From Kaistella sp. SH40-3 (lineage in GTDB: Bacteria > Bacteroidota > Bacteroidia > Flavobacteriales > Weeksellaceae), in the NCBI RefSeq assembly GCF_030686865.1, contig NZ_JAQYUS010000002.1, positions 1 to 64,000 on the forward strand: DNA of 64,000 bases, in the 5' to 3' direction. Position 1 is the stretch's first letter. Every line of letters begins with the position of its first letter. The translations under genes were made by a program, and so were the position numbers. Positions 55,755 through 64,000 of the stretch are shown here, one piece after another. The notes under the pieces were generated by a model, which worked only from the letters and a program-made list of their open reading frames with translations, searched no databases and had not been told where the DNA came from.

Positions 55755-58280
55755 TTAATGCGAATTTTTATCTCTATTAAGAATGAAAGTCCTCTTTATC
55801 AATTTATAAATTTCAAACCACATGACTGAAATAATTGCTGCCGAACCCGCCGTTAAGAGTTGGTTTACACTCAAAGAAGTTAATTTAAAGAATTGAGTGA
55901 CCGGTTCAAAATAAAGCATCATCATTAACACCAACAAAGTAGCAAAAGTGATATAGATTAATAGATTATTCTTATTTCTAAAACTTTCAAACATCGTATA
56001 ATAGAACGATCGGTTCGCAAAACTCAGTAAGATATTCGCAAAAATTAAAGTGGTGAAAACCATCGATCTCGTCAGATCTTCGTCACCTCCATTTCTGTAG
56101 GTTAATTGATAAATGAAAAGAACGCCTGCAGTAATCATTAATCCCTGAATAATACTAATCACCAGTTCACGCATCGTCAGGAACGTTTCCGAAATTGGAC
56201 GTGGTTTTTGAGTCATCGTATTTTTTTCCATCGGTTCATTTTCATACACGATTGAACAGGTTGGACCCATTACCAATTCTAAAAATATAACGTGAACCGG
56301 CGTAAGGATTTGCGGAAATGCCCAACCTAAAAACAGCGGTAAAGAAACCGTTAAAATAATCGGAATATGAATCGAAATAATATACTGAACTGCTTTTTTA
56401 ATATTGGTATAAATCCTACGTCCGGCGGCAATCGCAGTTACCAGTTTTCCCAAATCATCATTCGTTAAAATAACTGCAGCAGCTGCTTTTGCGATTTCAG
56501 TTCCTTTCTCGCCCATCGCCACTCCAATGTGTGCGGCTTTTAAGGCTGGTCCATCATTCACGCCATCGCCAAGCATTACGACTACTCCATTATTCTTTTT
56601 TAAAGCATTTATAACTCTTAATTTCGCTTCCGGAAACATTCGGGTAAATAATACTTTTTGCTCAACGACTTTCATTAATTCTTCTTCGCTCAGATGACTA
56701 ATTACATCGCCACTAACTGGATCTGAAATCCCTGTAATGCCCGCTTGTAAAGCAATGCTTTTTGTGGTTTGAGCATTATCACCGGTAATCACTTTTATTT
56801 TAATTCCGGCTTCTTTAAATTTTCTAAAAACTTCGTCGATTCCTTTTTTTGGCGGATCGTAGAAAACAACCATTCCGAGAAATTCAAATTGGATATCCTG
56901 CTGTTTTTTTGGAAAATCATCTCCTTGAAAGTTCGATTTTGCAACACCGAGAATGCGATAACCTTGCTTTCCAAAATCATCAATTTTCTTTCTTATTTTA
57001 CTTTGATCTTCTTCAGAAAGTTGACAAACATTAATGATGGCTTCAGGAGCCCCTTTCGCCGAAATGATTCGTTCGCCTTTTTTATTATTAAAAAGATGTG
57101 TCATCATCGGCGGTTTTCCGTCCAGTGGATATTCATGAAACATCTCGAATTCCGGACGACGATCTACTTTTTGAGTTTCACCATAAACCTGATGAAGCGA
57201 TTTTTCCATCGGATCAAAAGGAACTGGTTCACTACTCCACATCGCATATTGAATGAGTTCTGAAACTGATTCTTCATTAAATTGATTATCATTAAAAACT
57301 TTGTCGCTTTTAAAATCATAAACTGCTTTCAAATGCATTGAATTCTCCGTTATCGTTCCCGTTTTATCAGTGCAGATAACGGTGGCACTTCCTAAGGTTT
57401 CAACGATATTACTTTTCTTAATGATGATACCATCCCGCATTAATTTCCAGGCGCCGAGTGCCATAAAAGTTGTAAAAGCCACTGGTATTTCTTCAGGTAA
57501 AATCGACATTGCCAAAGTCAATCCATTTAATAAGGAATCAACAATATTTCGAGTATGGTAATAATTAACGGCACAAACCAAAAGGAAAACGATAATTCCG
57601 ATAATCGCCATGTATTTTAGAAACTGTTCAATCTGCTTTTGCAGCGGAGATCTCTCATCTTTTATGGCGGAAATAGATTCACCAATTTTACCGAGTTTCG
57701 TTTCTTTACCAATATGTTCCACTTCAAAAACAGCCAAACCAGAAACGGTGGAAGTTCCATTATAAACCTGTCGGTCTTCCGAAGTATTATCTTTAAAAAC
57801 AGAAAAACTTTCACCCGTAAGCGAGGATTCATTCACGGAGAAATCATTGCTGTGAACAATTTTACCATCGGCGTTTATCATTTTTCCTTCTTCCGTAATG
57901 CATAAATCTCCAACTGCAATTTCATACGTAGGAATTTCTACAATCTTAGAGTTTCGAATAACGCGGCTTAAAGGTTCATTGAGTTTTTCTAATTCTTCCA
58001 GCGCTTTCTGACTTCGGTTATCTTGGTAAAAAGATATGCCGGAAACCAAAATAATCGCTGCCAACATAAACAAGGCTTCGCCATAATTTCCAACAGCCAG
58101 ATAAATAATTGCAATGATGATTAACAAAATCAACATCGGTTCACGTAGGATGTCGAAAAGCAATTTCAGCCAACTGCTTTTCTCAATTTGCTTCGTTTGA
58201 TTAAAACCAAATTTCTGATGAGAACGTTGAACTTCTTCGTCGTTTAAACCTTTTAAATGTTCGGGAATATGAAAAGACAT
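55755..58280 (-). CDS. Cation-translocating P-type ATPase (type II-like)
   Basis: 841 residues. N-terminal cation-ATPase domain (GLNDEEVQRSHQKFGFN), actuator TGES (155-158), phosphorylation site ICTDKTGT with Asp305, KGAPE nucleotide-binding signature, and VMLGDGVNDGPALKAAHIGVAMG hinge. The M4 motif reads PEEIPVAF (262-269) where Ca2+ pumps have PEGLP. Ten or so membrane helices; no heavy-metal N-terminal domains. Type II (Ca2+-like) transport is most likely, but the altered M4 motif leaves the ion open. Follows the ferredoxin gene on the same strand. Confidence 0.88.
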   Translation of the reverse strand: MSFHIPEHLKGLNDEEVQRSHQKFGFNQTKQIEKSSWLKLLFDILREPMLILLIIIAIIYLAVGNYGEALFMLAAIILVSGISFYQDNRSQKALEELEKLNEPLSRVIRNSKIVEIPTYEIAVGDLCITEEGKMINADGKIVHSNDFSVNESSLTGESFSVFKDNTSEDRQVYNGTSTVSGLAVFEVEHIGKETKLGKIGESISAIKDERSPLQKQIEQFLKYMAIIGIIVFLLVCAVNYYHTRNIVDSLLNGLTLAMSILPEEIPVAFTTFMALGAWKLMRDGIIIKKSNIVETLGSATVICTDKTGTITENSMHLKAVYDFKSDKVFNDNQFNEESVSELIQYAMWSSEPVPFDPMEKSLHQVYGETQKVDRRPEFEMFHEYPLDGKPPMMTHLFNNKKGERIISAKGAPEAIINVCQLSEEDQSKIRKKIDDFGKQGYRILGVAKSNFQGDDFPKKQQDIQFEFLGMVVFYDPPKKGIDEVFRKFKEAGIKIKVITGDNAQTTKSIALQAGITGISDPVSGDVISHLSEEELMKVVEQKVLFTRMFPEAKLRVINALKKNNGVVVMLGDGVNDGPALKAAHIGVAMGEKGTEIAKAAAAVILTNDDLGKLVTAIAAGRRIYTNIKKAVQYIISIHIPIILTVSLPLFLGWAFPQILTPVHVIFLELVMGPTCSIVYENEPMEKNTMTQKPRPISETFLTMRELVISIIQGLMITAGVLFIYQLTYRNGGDEDLTRSMVFTTLIFANILLSFANRSFYYTMFESFRNKNNLLIYITFATLLVLMMMLYFEPVTQFFKLTSLSVNQLLTAGSAAIISVMWFEIYKLIKRTFILNRDKNSH

Positions 58281-58339
58281 CTATTGAATATTGGTCTACT
58301 AAAGGTAAGAAAAGTATCGAGTAATTTTCAGTCATACCT

Positions 58340-58381
58340 TGAAAATAAAAAAGGAAAGAAAAACTAAATTTTCTTCCCTTT
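58340..58381 (-). terminator. Terminator of the ferredoxin gene
   Basis: Minus strand AAAGGGAAGAAAA / TTTTCTTTCCTTT (58381-58369 with 58362-58350), one mismatch, loop of about six, then a T-rich tail. Confidence 0.55.
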
Positions 58382-58406
58382 AAACTTTTATAAAGAACGA
58401 TTTCTG

Positions 58407-58739
58407 TTATGGATACGGCGCGATTGCAACTTCTAAACCGTCGACTTCTGGAGTGATATGAATTTGGCACCCCAAACGGCTGTTGTCCTGAACATGGAAT
58501 GCTTCACTTAACATCGCATCTTCCTCAGCACCCATTTCGGTTAATTTATCAGAACCTTCCACTACGTAAACCTGACACGAAGCGCACATCGCCATACCGC
58601 CGCAAACTCCGATGGTTCCTTCTTCTGCCAATTCATAAGACCGAATCACTTCCATCAAATTCATCGACATATCAGTGGGCGCAACCACTTCGTGAATATC
58701 GCCGTTTCTATCGGTAATTTTAAGATTAATATCTTGCAT
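58407..58739 (-). CDS. Adrenodoxin-type 2Fe-2S ferredoxin
   Basis: 110 residues. Cluster ligands Cys46, Cys52, Cys55 and Cys91 occur in GVCGGMAMCASCQVYV and LGCQIHITPEVDGLEV, the adrenodoxin/putidaredoxin/Fdx arrangement (C-x5-C-x2-C...C). The C-terminal half AEEDAMLSEAFHVQDNSRLGCQI is typical. It is a soluble one-electron carrier. The gene lies 100 bases downstream of a flavoprotein reductase gene on the same strand, its likely electron donor. Confidence 0.93.
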   Translation of the reverse strand: MQDINLKITDRNGDIHEVVAPTDMSMNLMEVIRSYELAEEGTIGVCGGMAMCASCQVYVVEGSDKLTEMGAEEDAMLSEAFHVQDNSRLGCQIHITPEVDGLEVAIAPYP

Positions 58740-58763
58740 CTCTTGTTTGTATCTTATCTTATC

Positions 58764-58818
58764 AATAGGATTTTATCCTATTCTTTGTTAAAGCGCCACT
58801 TCGTGGCTTGTTTAATTT
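58764..58818 (-). other. Two small hairpins between reductase and ferredoxin genes
   Basis: AATAGGAT/ATCCTATT (58764-58771 with 58775-58782) and GCCAC/GTGGC (about 58795-58799 with 58803-58807). Neither has a strong T run on the minus strand, so termination is doubtful; they may stabilise or process the mRNA. Confidence 0.35.
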
Positions 58819-58839
58819 TTTAGTTCGCTCTTTTTGAAA

Positions 58840-59892
58840 CTAGTCGATTTTCATTACGACTGCTTTCTCTGCTTCTTTACGACTTCCGTCGAAACCGTCA
58901 ATTCCACTTACCGTTGTATATTTCAAAACGAATTTTTTACCTGGATTCAGCATATTGTAAACACTTTGACACATCAAAGTTGCTTCATGGAAACCGCATA
59001 AAATCAATTTCAATTTTCCGGGATACGTATTGATATCACCAATCGCATAAACTCCCGGAATATTGGTCTGGTAATCCAAAGCATTATTTACTTTGATTGC
59101 ATTTTTCTCAATTTCCAGTCCCCAGTTTGCTAAATCTCCTAATTTAGGTGTTAGACCAAAAAGAGGAATAAAGTAATCCGTTGCAATATCGAAAGTTTCC
59201 CCTTCTTTTTCTACGGTAATTGCGGTTAATTTCCCGTCTCCTTTTAAACCCACTACTTCTGCCGGAGTCATCATGTGAATTTTCCCCTGATCTTTTAAAG
59301 CCTGAACTTTTTCGACAGAATCCAGCGCTCCACGGAATTCATTTCTACGGTGAATTAAAGTCACTTCACTTGCAATATCTGCCAGGAAAATACTCCAGTC
59401 TAAAGCAGAATCACCACCGCCGGCGATGACCACTTTTTTATTTCTGAAATGCTCAGGTTCTTTGATGAAATATTCCACGCCTTTTTCTTCGTAATCTGCC
59501 AAATTTTCCAGAGCGGGTTTTCTCGGTTCAAAAGTTCCCAAACCACCGGCAATCGCAACCGCTTTAGCACGGTGAACAGTACCTTTATTGGTAATCACTT
59601 CAAAAGTGCCGTCTTCTAATTTGGTTAAAGTTTGAGCCGTTTCTCCCAAGGTAAATCCGGGCTGAAACTGTTTGGTTTGCTCCATCAAATTATCTACTAA
59701 ATCCCCAGCGTTAATGGACGGAAATCCCGGAATATCGAAAATAGGTTTTTTAGGATACAACTCGGTTAACTGACCGCCTGGCTGCGGAAGCGCATCGATA
59801 AGATGGCATTTTAACTTAAGTAAACCTGCTTCAAAAACAGTAAAAAGTCCGGTTGGGCCGGCTCCTATAATCAATATATCAGTAGTAATCAT
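58840..59892 (-). CDS. Ferredoxin-NADP+ reductase-like flavoprotein (thioredoxin-reductase fold)
   Basis: 350 residues from ATG 59892; the longer frame starts GTG 59919, which overlaps a -7 box, so I reject it. FAD motif DILIIGAGPTGLFTVFEAGLL, GGQLTELYPKKPIFDIPGFP, NADPH motif VVIAGGGDSALDWSIFLA with IHRRNEFRG, and GVYAIGDINTYPGKLKLILCGFHEA. There is no CxxC redox motif, which separates it from thioredoxin reductase and matches the YumC-type FNR. It probably reduces the ferredoxin encoded next to it. Confidence 0.9.
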   Translation of the reverse strand: MITTDILIIGAGPTGLFTVFEAGLLKLKCHLIDALPQPGGQLTELYPKKPIFDIPGFPSINAGDLVDNLMEQTKQFQPGFTLGETAQTLTKLEDGTFEVITNKGTVHRAKAVAIAGGLGTFEPRKPALENLADYEEKGVEYFIKEPEHFRNKKVVIAGGGDSALDWSIFLADIASEVTLIHRRNEFRGALDSVEKVQALKDQGKIHMMTPAEVVGLKGDGKLTAITVEKEGETFDIATDYFIPLFGLTPKLGDLANWGLEIEKNAIKVNNALDYQTNIPGVYAIGDINTYPGKLKLILCGFHEATLMCQSVYNMLNPGKKFVLKYTTVSGIDGFDGSRKEAEKAVVMKID

Positions 59893-59918
59893 CAATCTAA
59901 ATTTTGGAAATAATCCCA

Positions 59919-59926
59919 CAAATTTA
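59919..59926 (-). promoter_or_regulatory. -7 box of the reductase gene
   Basis: Minus strand TAAATTTG, exact TAnnTTTG match, 26 bases before the ATG. Confidence 0.4.
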
Positions 59927-59998
59927 CAAAAATTAAAAGTACTATGCGGAGCCTCTTTATGATTTTTGTCATAATGAAACCGAATAAAAGCATTGTTT

Positions 59999-60006
59999 TA
60001 TCTTTG
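59999..60006 (+). promoter_or_regulatory. -7 box of the DUF3108 gene
   Basis: TATCTTTG, exact TAnnTTTG match, 27 bases before ATG 60034. Its position argues against the longer frame starting at 59944. Confidence 0.4.
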
Positions 60007-60033
60007 TGGCAAATTATTTGCAAAAGCAAAGGC

Positions 60034-60801
60034 ATGAAAAAGATTCTATCATTATTTATACTCTTAACAATCACTTTTGGGAACGCTCAAAAACTTCAAA
60101 ATATTCAATCTGGAGAGGTTTTGCGCTACCGAATTCACTATGGACTTCTGAACGCGGGAACAGCAAATTTAACGACTTTAAAAACGACATACAAAGGTCA
60201 ACCTCATTATTATGTGAAAGGTACAGGTAAGACAACAGGAGCAGTTCGGGCGTTTTTTAAAGTAGAAGATAAGTACGAAAGTTTCATCAATTACAATACG
60301 GGTTTACCAAGTTTTTATGTCAGAGATGTAAAAGAAGGGAATTATACACAGCATTATGAAACGGTTTTTAACCATAGTAATCAAACTTTACTTTTAACGG
60401 ATAAAGAAAAAAACATTACGAAATCGTTAAATTCGGTCACCGGAATTCAAGATATGTTGTCTGCTTTTTATTATTTAAGAAGTTTGGATGAAAGTGAATT
60501 AAAAGTCGGGACTGTGAAAAAACTCAATATATGGATTGATGATGAAATGTTTCCTTTTCAGGTAAAAGTTGTAGGAATTGAAAGAATAAAAACTAAATTC
60601 GGATATATCAGCAGTTTAAAAATTGTTCCGCAAGTAATGAGTGGTCGCGTATTTAAAGATAAAGAAGGCGTAACACTTTGGGTGAGCAACGACAAAAATC
60701 ACGTGCCACTTGCAATCAAAGCAGAATTAGTCGTCGGTTCTTTGAAAGCAGATATTGATTCCTATTCGAATGTAAAATATCCTCTCAATTTCACAAAATA
60801 A
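60034..60801 (+). CDS. DUF3108 secreted protein
   Basis: 255 residues from ATG 60034. A longer frame begins at 59944 but adds 30 residues before an obvious signal peptide (KKILSLFILLTITFGNAQ). GEVLRYRIHYGLLNAGTANL, then YVKGTGKTTGAVRAFFKVEDKYESFIN and a C-terminal GVTLWVSNDKNHVPLAIKAELVVGSLKADI are the DUF3108 pattern: a beta-barrel-like periplasmic protein of unknown role. Monocistronic, with a terminator. Confidence 0.85.
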   Translation: MKKILSLFILLTITFGNAQKLQNIQSGEVLRYRIHYGLLNAGTANLTTLKTTYKGQPHYYVKGTGKTTGAVRAFFKVEDKYESFINYNTGLPSFYVRDVKEGNYTQHYETVFNHSNQTLLLTDKEKNITKSLNSVTGIQDMLSAFYYLRSLDESELKVGTVKKLNIWIDDEMFPFQVKVVGIERIKTKFGYISSLKIVPQVMSGRVFKDKEGVTLWVSNDKNHVPLAIKAELVVGSLKADIDSYSNVKYPLNFTK

Positions 60802-60826
60802 AATATTAGGTAAATCATTAAGAATT

Positions 60827-60860
60827 AAATAAACGAATCTAGGTTCGTTTATTTTTTTTG
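60827..60860 (+). terminator. Terminator after the DUF3108 gene
   Basis: AAATAAACGAA (60827-60837), loop TCTAGG, TTCGTTTATTT (60844-60854), then T run. Confidence 0.85.
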
Positions 60861-60922
60861 TTTTTTTTTAAAAGAGATGTAACACTATTTAAGTTTTCGT
60901 TGTCTTATTTCTAAACTATTGA

Positions 60923-63355
60923 ATGAAACTCCTTTTCACTACACTCCTACTTTCCCTCTTTTTTATAAAGGCAAATTCGCAAACTGTTGCAAAAGACAGT
61001 ATTTCCAGAAAGAGGATTAATATTATTAAAATAAACAATGCTCCAAAAATCGATGGAATCCTGGATGAAGAAGTCTGGAAAAATGCTGCGATAGCAGAAC
61101 ATTTCATTGAGAGAAATCCAACTAACGGAAAACCGGAACCTCAGGATTTTAAAACTACCGTAAAAGTGCTTTATGATGACACGGGAATTTATTTCGGTGC
61201 AACGATGTATGATCCCAATCCAGAAAATATTCAAAAACAATTGGCAGAACGAGATAATATCGGAAATGATGATGTTTTCGGAATTACCATTAATGGTTAT
61301 GATGACCATCAGCAAGCGGTTTTATTCTTCGTACAGGCTTCCGGCGTGCAGGCAGATGCAAAAATTATGTCAACTGCAAATGATGATTTTTCCTGGAATG
61401 CCGTTTGGTTTTCAGCCGTTAAGATTAATGAAAACGGTTGGACTGTTGAAATGAAAATCCCTTATTCAGAACTGCGTTTCCCAAAGAAAGATATTCAGAA
61501 ATGGGGAATTAATTTCGTCAGACTGATTCAGAAAACCAATCAGAATTTAACTTGGAATTTCGTTGATAATAAAAAAGCAACTTATTTAATGTACGACGGA
61601 ATTTTAGATGGAATAGAAAATATTCAACCTCCTTTACGATTATCGTTAACGCCTTATTTCTCTACTTATTTAAATAATTTTGATGGCAAAACAACTACCA
61701 ATTTTAATGGAGGAATGGATATCAAATACGGAATTAATGATGCCTTTACTTTTGACATGACTTTGATTCCAGATTTTGGACAAACCAATTTCGATAATTC
61801 TATTTTAAATTTAGGTCCTTTCGAACAACAGTTTGACGAACAACGCTCATTTTTCACTGAAGGAATCGAACTTTTTAATAAAGGAAATCTTTTTTATTCG
61901 AGAAGAATTGGTGGAAATCCATCGAAATATCCAGAGACTTCAGTTGATGAAAAAGTAACCGAATATCCTGCTAAAGTAAAATTATTCAATGCTTTTAAAA
62001 TTTCCGGAAGAACCAATAAAGGTTTAGGAATCGGATTTTTTAATGGAATTACCGAAAAAATGGAAGCCCAAATTCAAAATGAAAAAACCGGTGAAACCAG
62101 AAAAGAAGTTGTAGAACCTTGGACGAATTATAATGTATTGGTTTTGGATCAAAGGTTTCATGAGAATTCTTCGGTAACATTAGTCAACACGAATGTTGTT
62201 CGAGACGGTAATTTTCGGGATGCAAATTCTACGGCTTTTTTGTGGAATATTAATGATAAAAAGAATATCTACAATTATTATGGCGCTATCAAAGGAAGTT
62301 GGGTGATGGACGATGGAACAAAATTCGGTTCTCGAGGACAAGTTGGTTTCGCAAAAAATTCCGGTAAAAATCAATTTAATTTTGATGGAAATTTCGTGAC
62401 AAAAAACTGGGATATTAATGATCTAGGATTTTCTACGTCAACTAATTTCGCAAATTACAATGCTTATTATGGCTATCGAATTTTGGAACCGACGAAAAAA
62501 TTTAATAATATTTATCTGAATTTTAACGTCAATTATTATCATCGATTACAACCCTATTTATTTACAAATCTGGTGATTAATCATAATAATCAGTTTATAA
62601 CAAAAAATTTCAGAAGTTATGGTGGCGGTTTTGAATTTACGCCTTTTGGTGAAAATGACATCTATGAACCTCGAACAGAAGGAAGATTTTTAAAAACACC
62701 TTCTTATTTAAATACCTGGATTTGGACTGAAAGTGACAATAGAAAAAAGTTTCAGTATAATTTGAATTTTGATTATTACGCTTATAATGAAAAAGGGAGA
62801 AATCTTGTAAGTCCTTCAATGTATTTAAGATATCGTTTCTCCGACAAATTCAATACTGTTTGGCGATTTAATCCTTCTTTCAGCAATAATGAAACTGGTT
62901 TTGCAGGAAAAGAAGACAATGAAATTTACATGGGAAAACGCCAGCGAAACACGTATGAAAACAGTTTGACTTCACAATATACTTTTAATGATAAAATGTC
63001 GCTTTCATTGGCTTTTCGTCATTATTATTCAGATGTAACTTATAAAAGTTTCTATACTTTATATCAAGATGGAACTTTAACTTCTACGAATCAATTCAAT
63101 GAAAATTTAAATGGAACGTATAATTCCTGGAATGTAGATTTACGCTATTCATGGTGGTTTGCGCCGGGAAGTCAATTGACTTTAATGTACAGAAATGCGG
63201 TGGAAGATTATTTGGGACTTTCGAGAATGAAGTTTAAAGATAACTTCAACACTTTATTTAATGAACCGATGGTTAATAATATCTCGTTGAAATTAACTTA
63301 TTATCTGAATTATAATCAGGCGAAAAATTGGTTTAAAAAGAAAGACCAATTTTAA
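60923..63355 (+). CDS. DUF5916 outer-membrane protein with CBM9-like domain
   Basis: 810 residues with a signal peptide ending ANSQ. A CBM9-like domain (about 35-200) opens with IDGILDEEVWKNAAIAEHFIERNPTNGKPEP and GITINGYDDHQQAVLFFVQASG. From about 230 the DUF5916 region follows with many amphipathic strands (PLRLSLTPYFSTYLNNF, RSFFTEGIELFNKGNLFYSRRIG), ending near the C-terminus in aromatic barrel-like strands. Probably an outer-membrane beta-barrel with a carbohydrate-binding-like plug or cap. Ligand unknown. No SusD or hydrolase gene beside it. Confidence 0.85.
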   Translation: MKLLFTTLLLSLFFIKANSQTVAKDSISRKRINIIKINNAPKIDGILDEEVWKNAAIAEHFIERNPTNGKPEPQDFKTTVKVLYDDTGIYFGATMYDPNPENIQKQLAERDNIGNDDVFGITINGYDDHQQAVLFFVQASGVQADAKIMSTANDDFSWNAVWFSAVKINENGWTVEMKIPYSELRFPKKDIQKWGINFVRLIQKTNQNLTWNFVDNKKATYLMYDGILDGIENIQPPLRLSLTPYFSTYLNNFDGKTTTNFNGGMDIKYGINDAFTFDMTLIPDFGQTNFDNSILNLGPFEQQFDEQRSFFTEGIELFNKGNLFYSRRIGGNPSKYPETSVDEKVTEYPAKVKLFNAFKISGRTNKGLGIGFFNGITEKMEAQIQNEKTGETRKEVVEPWTNYNVLVLDQRFHENSSVTLVNTNVVRDGNFRDANSTAFLWNINDKKNIYNYYGAIKGSWVMDDGTKFGSRGQVGFAKNSGKNQFNFDGNFVTKNWDINDLGFSTSTNFANYNAYYGYRILEPTKKFNNIYLNFNVNYYHRLQPYLFTNLVINHNNQFITKNFRSYGGGFEFTPFGENDIYEPRTEGRFLKTPSYLNTWIWTESDNRKKFQYNLNFDYYAYNEKGRNLVSPSMYLRYRFSDKFNTVWRFNPSFSNNETGFAGKEDNEIYMGKRQRNTYENSLTSQYTFNDKMSLSLAFRHYYSDVTYKSFYTLYQDGTLTSTNQFNENLNGTYNSWNVDLRYSWWFAPGSQLTLMYRNAVEDYLGLSRMKFKDNFNTLFNEPMVNNISLKLTYYLNYNQAKNWFKKKDQF

Positions 63356-63373
63356 ACTTCCACCTTTATAACG

Positions 63374-63405
63374 AAAAAACTTCCAGATTATTCCGGAAGT
63401 TTTTC
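63374..63405. terminator. Bidirectional terminator
   Basis: AAAAACTTCC (63375-63384), loop, GGAAGTTTTT (63395-63404), between the convergent DUF5916 and pheS genes. Confidence 0.85.
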
Positions 63406-63455
63406 TATTTTATTTAAAGCCAATTCAGAACGAATAAACTTGAATTTTTCTTTAA

Positions 63456-64000
63456 TTAAAGAGTCTTGAATTGGTCCAACATTCTTTTATCATTTTCAAA
63501 GAACATTCTAATATCGCTCATTTGATACATCAACATTGCGATTCTTTCGATTCCCATTCCAAAAGCGTAACCGGAATATTTATCAGCATCAATATTCACG
63601 TTTGCTAAAACGGCAGGATCTACCATTCCACAACCCATAATTTCTAACCAACCTGTTCCTTTGGTAATTCTGTAATCGGTTTCAGAATTCAAACCCCAAT
63701 AAACATCTACTTCTGCACTTGGTTCGGTAAATGGAAAATAAGAAGGTCTTAATCTGATTTTTGATTTCCCGAAAAGTTCTGTTGTGAAAAACTGAATGGT
63801 TTGTTTTAAATCTGCAAAACTTACATTTTGGTCAATATATAAACCTTCGATTTGGTGGAAAATACAATGCGAACGGGAAGAAATCGCTTCATTTCTGAAA
63901 ACTCTACCTGGAGATAAAATTCTCATCGGCGGTTCATTTTCTTCCATGTAACGGATTTGAACCGAAGAAGTATGCGTTCTCAATAATAAATCCGGATTGG
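63456..64000 (-). CDS. pheS: Phenylalanine--tRNA ligase alpha subunit, 3' part
   Basis: The frame runs open past the window edge ([18 protein letters not shown] read from the right end), so only about 181 C-terminal residues are present. Class II synthetase motif 2 ([23 protein letters not shown]) and motif 3 ([16 protein letters not shown]) are clear, as are [17 protein letters not shown] and [13 protein letters not shown]. It charges tRNA-Phe as an alpha2beta2 enzyme. The pheT partner is not in the window. The normal C-terminus is present. Confidence 0.97.
   Translation of the reverse strand, partial: NPDLLLRTHTSSVQIRYMEENEPPMRILSPGRVFRNEAISSRSHCIFHQIEGLYIDQNVSFADLKQTIQFFTTELFGKSKIRLRPSYFPFTEPSAEVDVYWGLNSETDYRITKGTGWLEIMGCGMVDPAVLANVNIDADKYSGYAFGMGIERIAMLMYQMSDIRMFFENDKRMLDQFKTL

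Noticed and set aside
56769-57263. 164-residue plus-strand frame inside the P-type ATPase gene
   Set aside because: Pure antisense shadow of conserved ATPase coding sequence, with no protein features.
59944-60033. N-terminal extension of the DUF3108 protein
   Set aside because: A clear signal peptide starts at ATG 60034, and the -7 box lies inside the extension.
60947-61315. 122-residue minus-strand frame in the DUF5916 gene
   Set aside because: Antisense to a conserved secreted protein; no start context or family.
1-64000. rRNA, tRNA, tmRNA or replication origin
   Set aside because: No rRNA-like or cloverleaf sequence, and no dnaA-box cluster, was recognised by eye in the intergenic regions.

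Overview
The window is AT-rich chromosomal DNA from a member of the Bacteroidota, most likely Flavobacteriales/Weeksellaceae (Chryseobacterium-Kaistella-Epilithonimonas group). Reasons: a SusC/SusD pair, a type IX secretion C-terminal sorting domain, many lipoproteins with an SC(N/E/R) lipobox, DUF5916, DUF3108 and HipA_2/DUF3037 proteins, and repeated matches upstream of genes to the Bacteroidota -7 promoter box TAnnTTTG. No rRNA, tRNA or CRISPR array was seen. The taxonomic call is inference from gene content.

Layout. 1-2980: accessory patch with two small unknown genes, copies of a degenerate attC-like repeat, and a decayed IS110-family element. 2980-3831: urea transporter. 3949-5420: rpsF-rpsR-rplI. 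5420-6047: gene-free, repeat-rich DNA. 6048-7568: glutamate-synthase-like flavoprotein. 7668-18958: a minus-strand polysaccharide utilisation locus (SusC, SusD, LamG surface lipoprotein, two PF10091/GH144-type glucanases, an esterase-like hydrolase and a GH3 beta-glucosidase), probably for beta-1,2-glucan. 19165-29560: housekeeping and envelope genes (DUF4197, DUF493, TIGR01777 epimerase, ArsC-like, deoxynucleoside kinase, glutaminyl cyclase, M1 peptidase, orphan histidine kinase, DacB). 29725-35234: stress-like protein, Rsh, NhaA, YihY, RlmH. 35330-36479: HipA_2 kinase-like/DUF3037 pair. 36554-37205: two gene remnants fused tail to tail. 37202-40172: LytTR regulator and a secreted-protein cluster with a T9SS sorting domain. 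40261-43243: UvrD/PcrA helicase and SecG. 43318-46967: small glycan locus. 46986-52994: RecR, PH-domain protein, second M1 peptidase, holin-like protein, M28 peptidase, DUF6526, 54-aa lipoprotein. 53004-55680: topoisomerase IB, zincless Nei-like glycosylase, exonuclease III. 55755-59892: P-type ATPase, ferredoxin, ferredoxin-NADP reductase-like enzyme. 60034-64000: DUF3108 protein, DUF5916/CBM9 protein and partial pheS.

How genes work together. In the utilisation locus SusC/SusD and the LamG lipoprotein would bind and import glucan fragments, the two surface or periplasmic PF10091 enzymes would cut the chain, and the GH3 enzyme would release glucose from the oligosaccharides. Topoisomerase IB, Nei-like enzyme and exonuclease III form a DNA-maintenance patch. 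The ferredoxin and its reductase form a likely redox pair.

Most unusual: the first 3 kb. Two unrelated small genes end in the same frame inside the same short repeat motif (GAC TSC AGR TAA), and a repeat half with inverted arms and a GTTATCT box sits upstream of the first. This looks like integron-type gene cassettes, with an IS110-family element sitting next to one such site. No integrase lies in the window, so this stays a hypothesis. Several longest-frame starts use TTG or GTG; where an ATG fits the family and promoter better I give the ATG.
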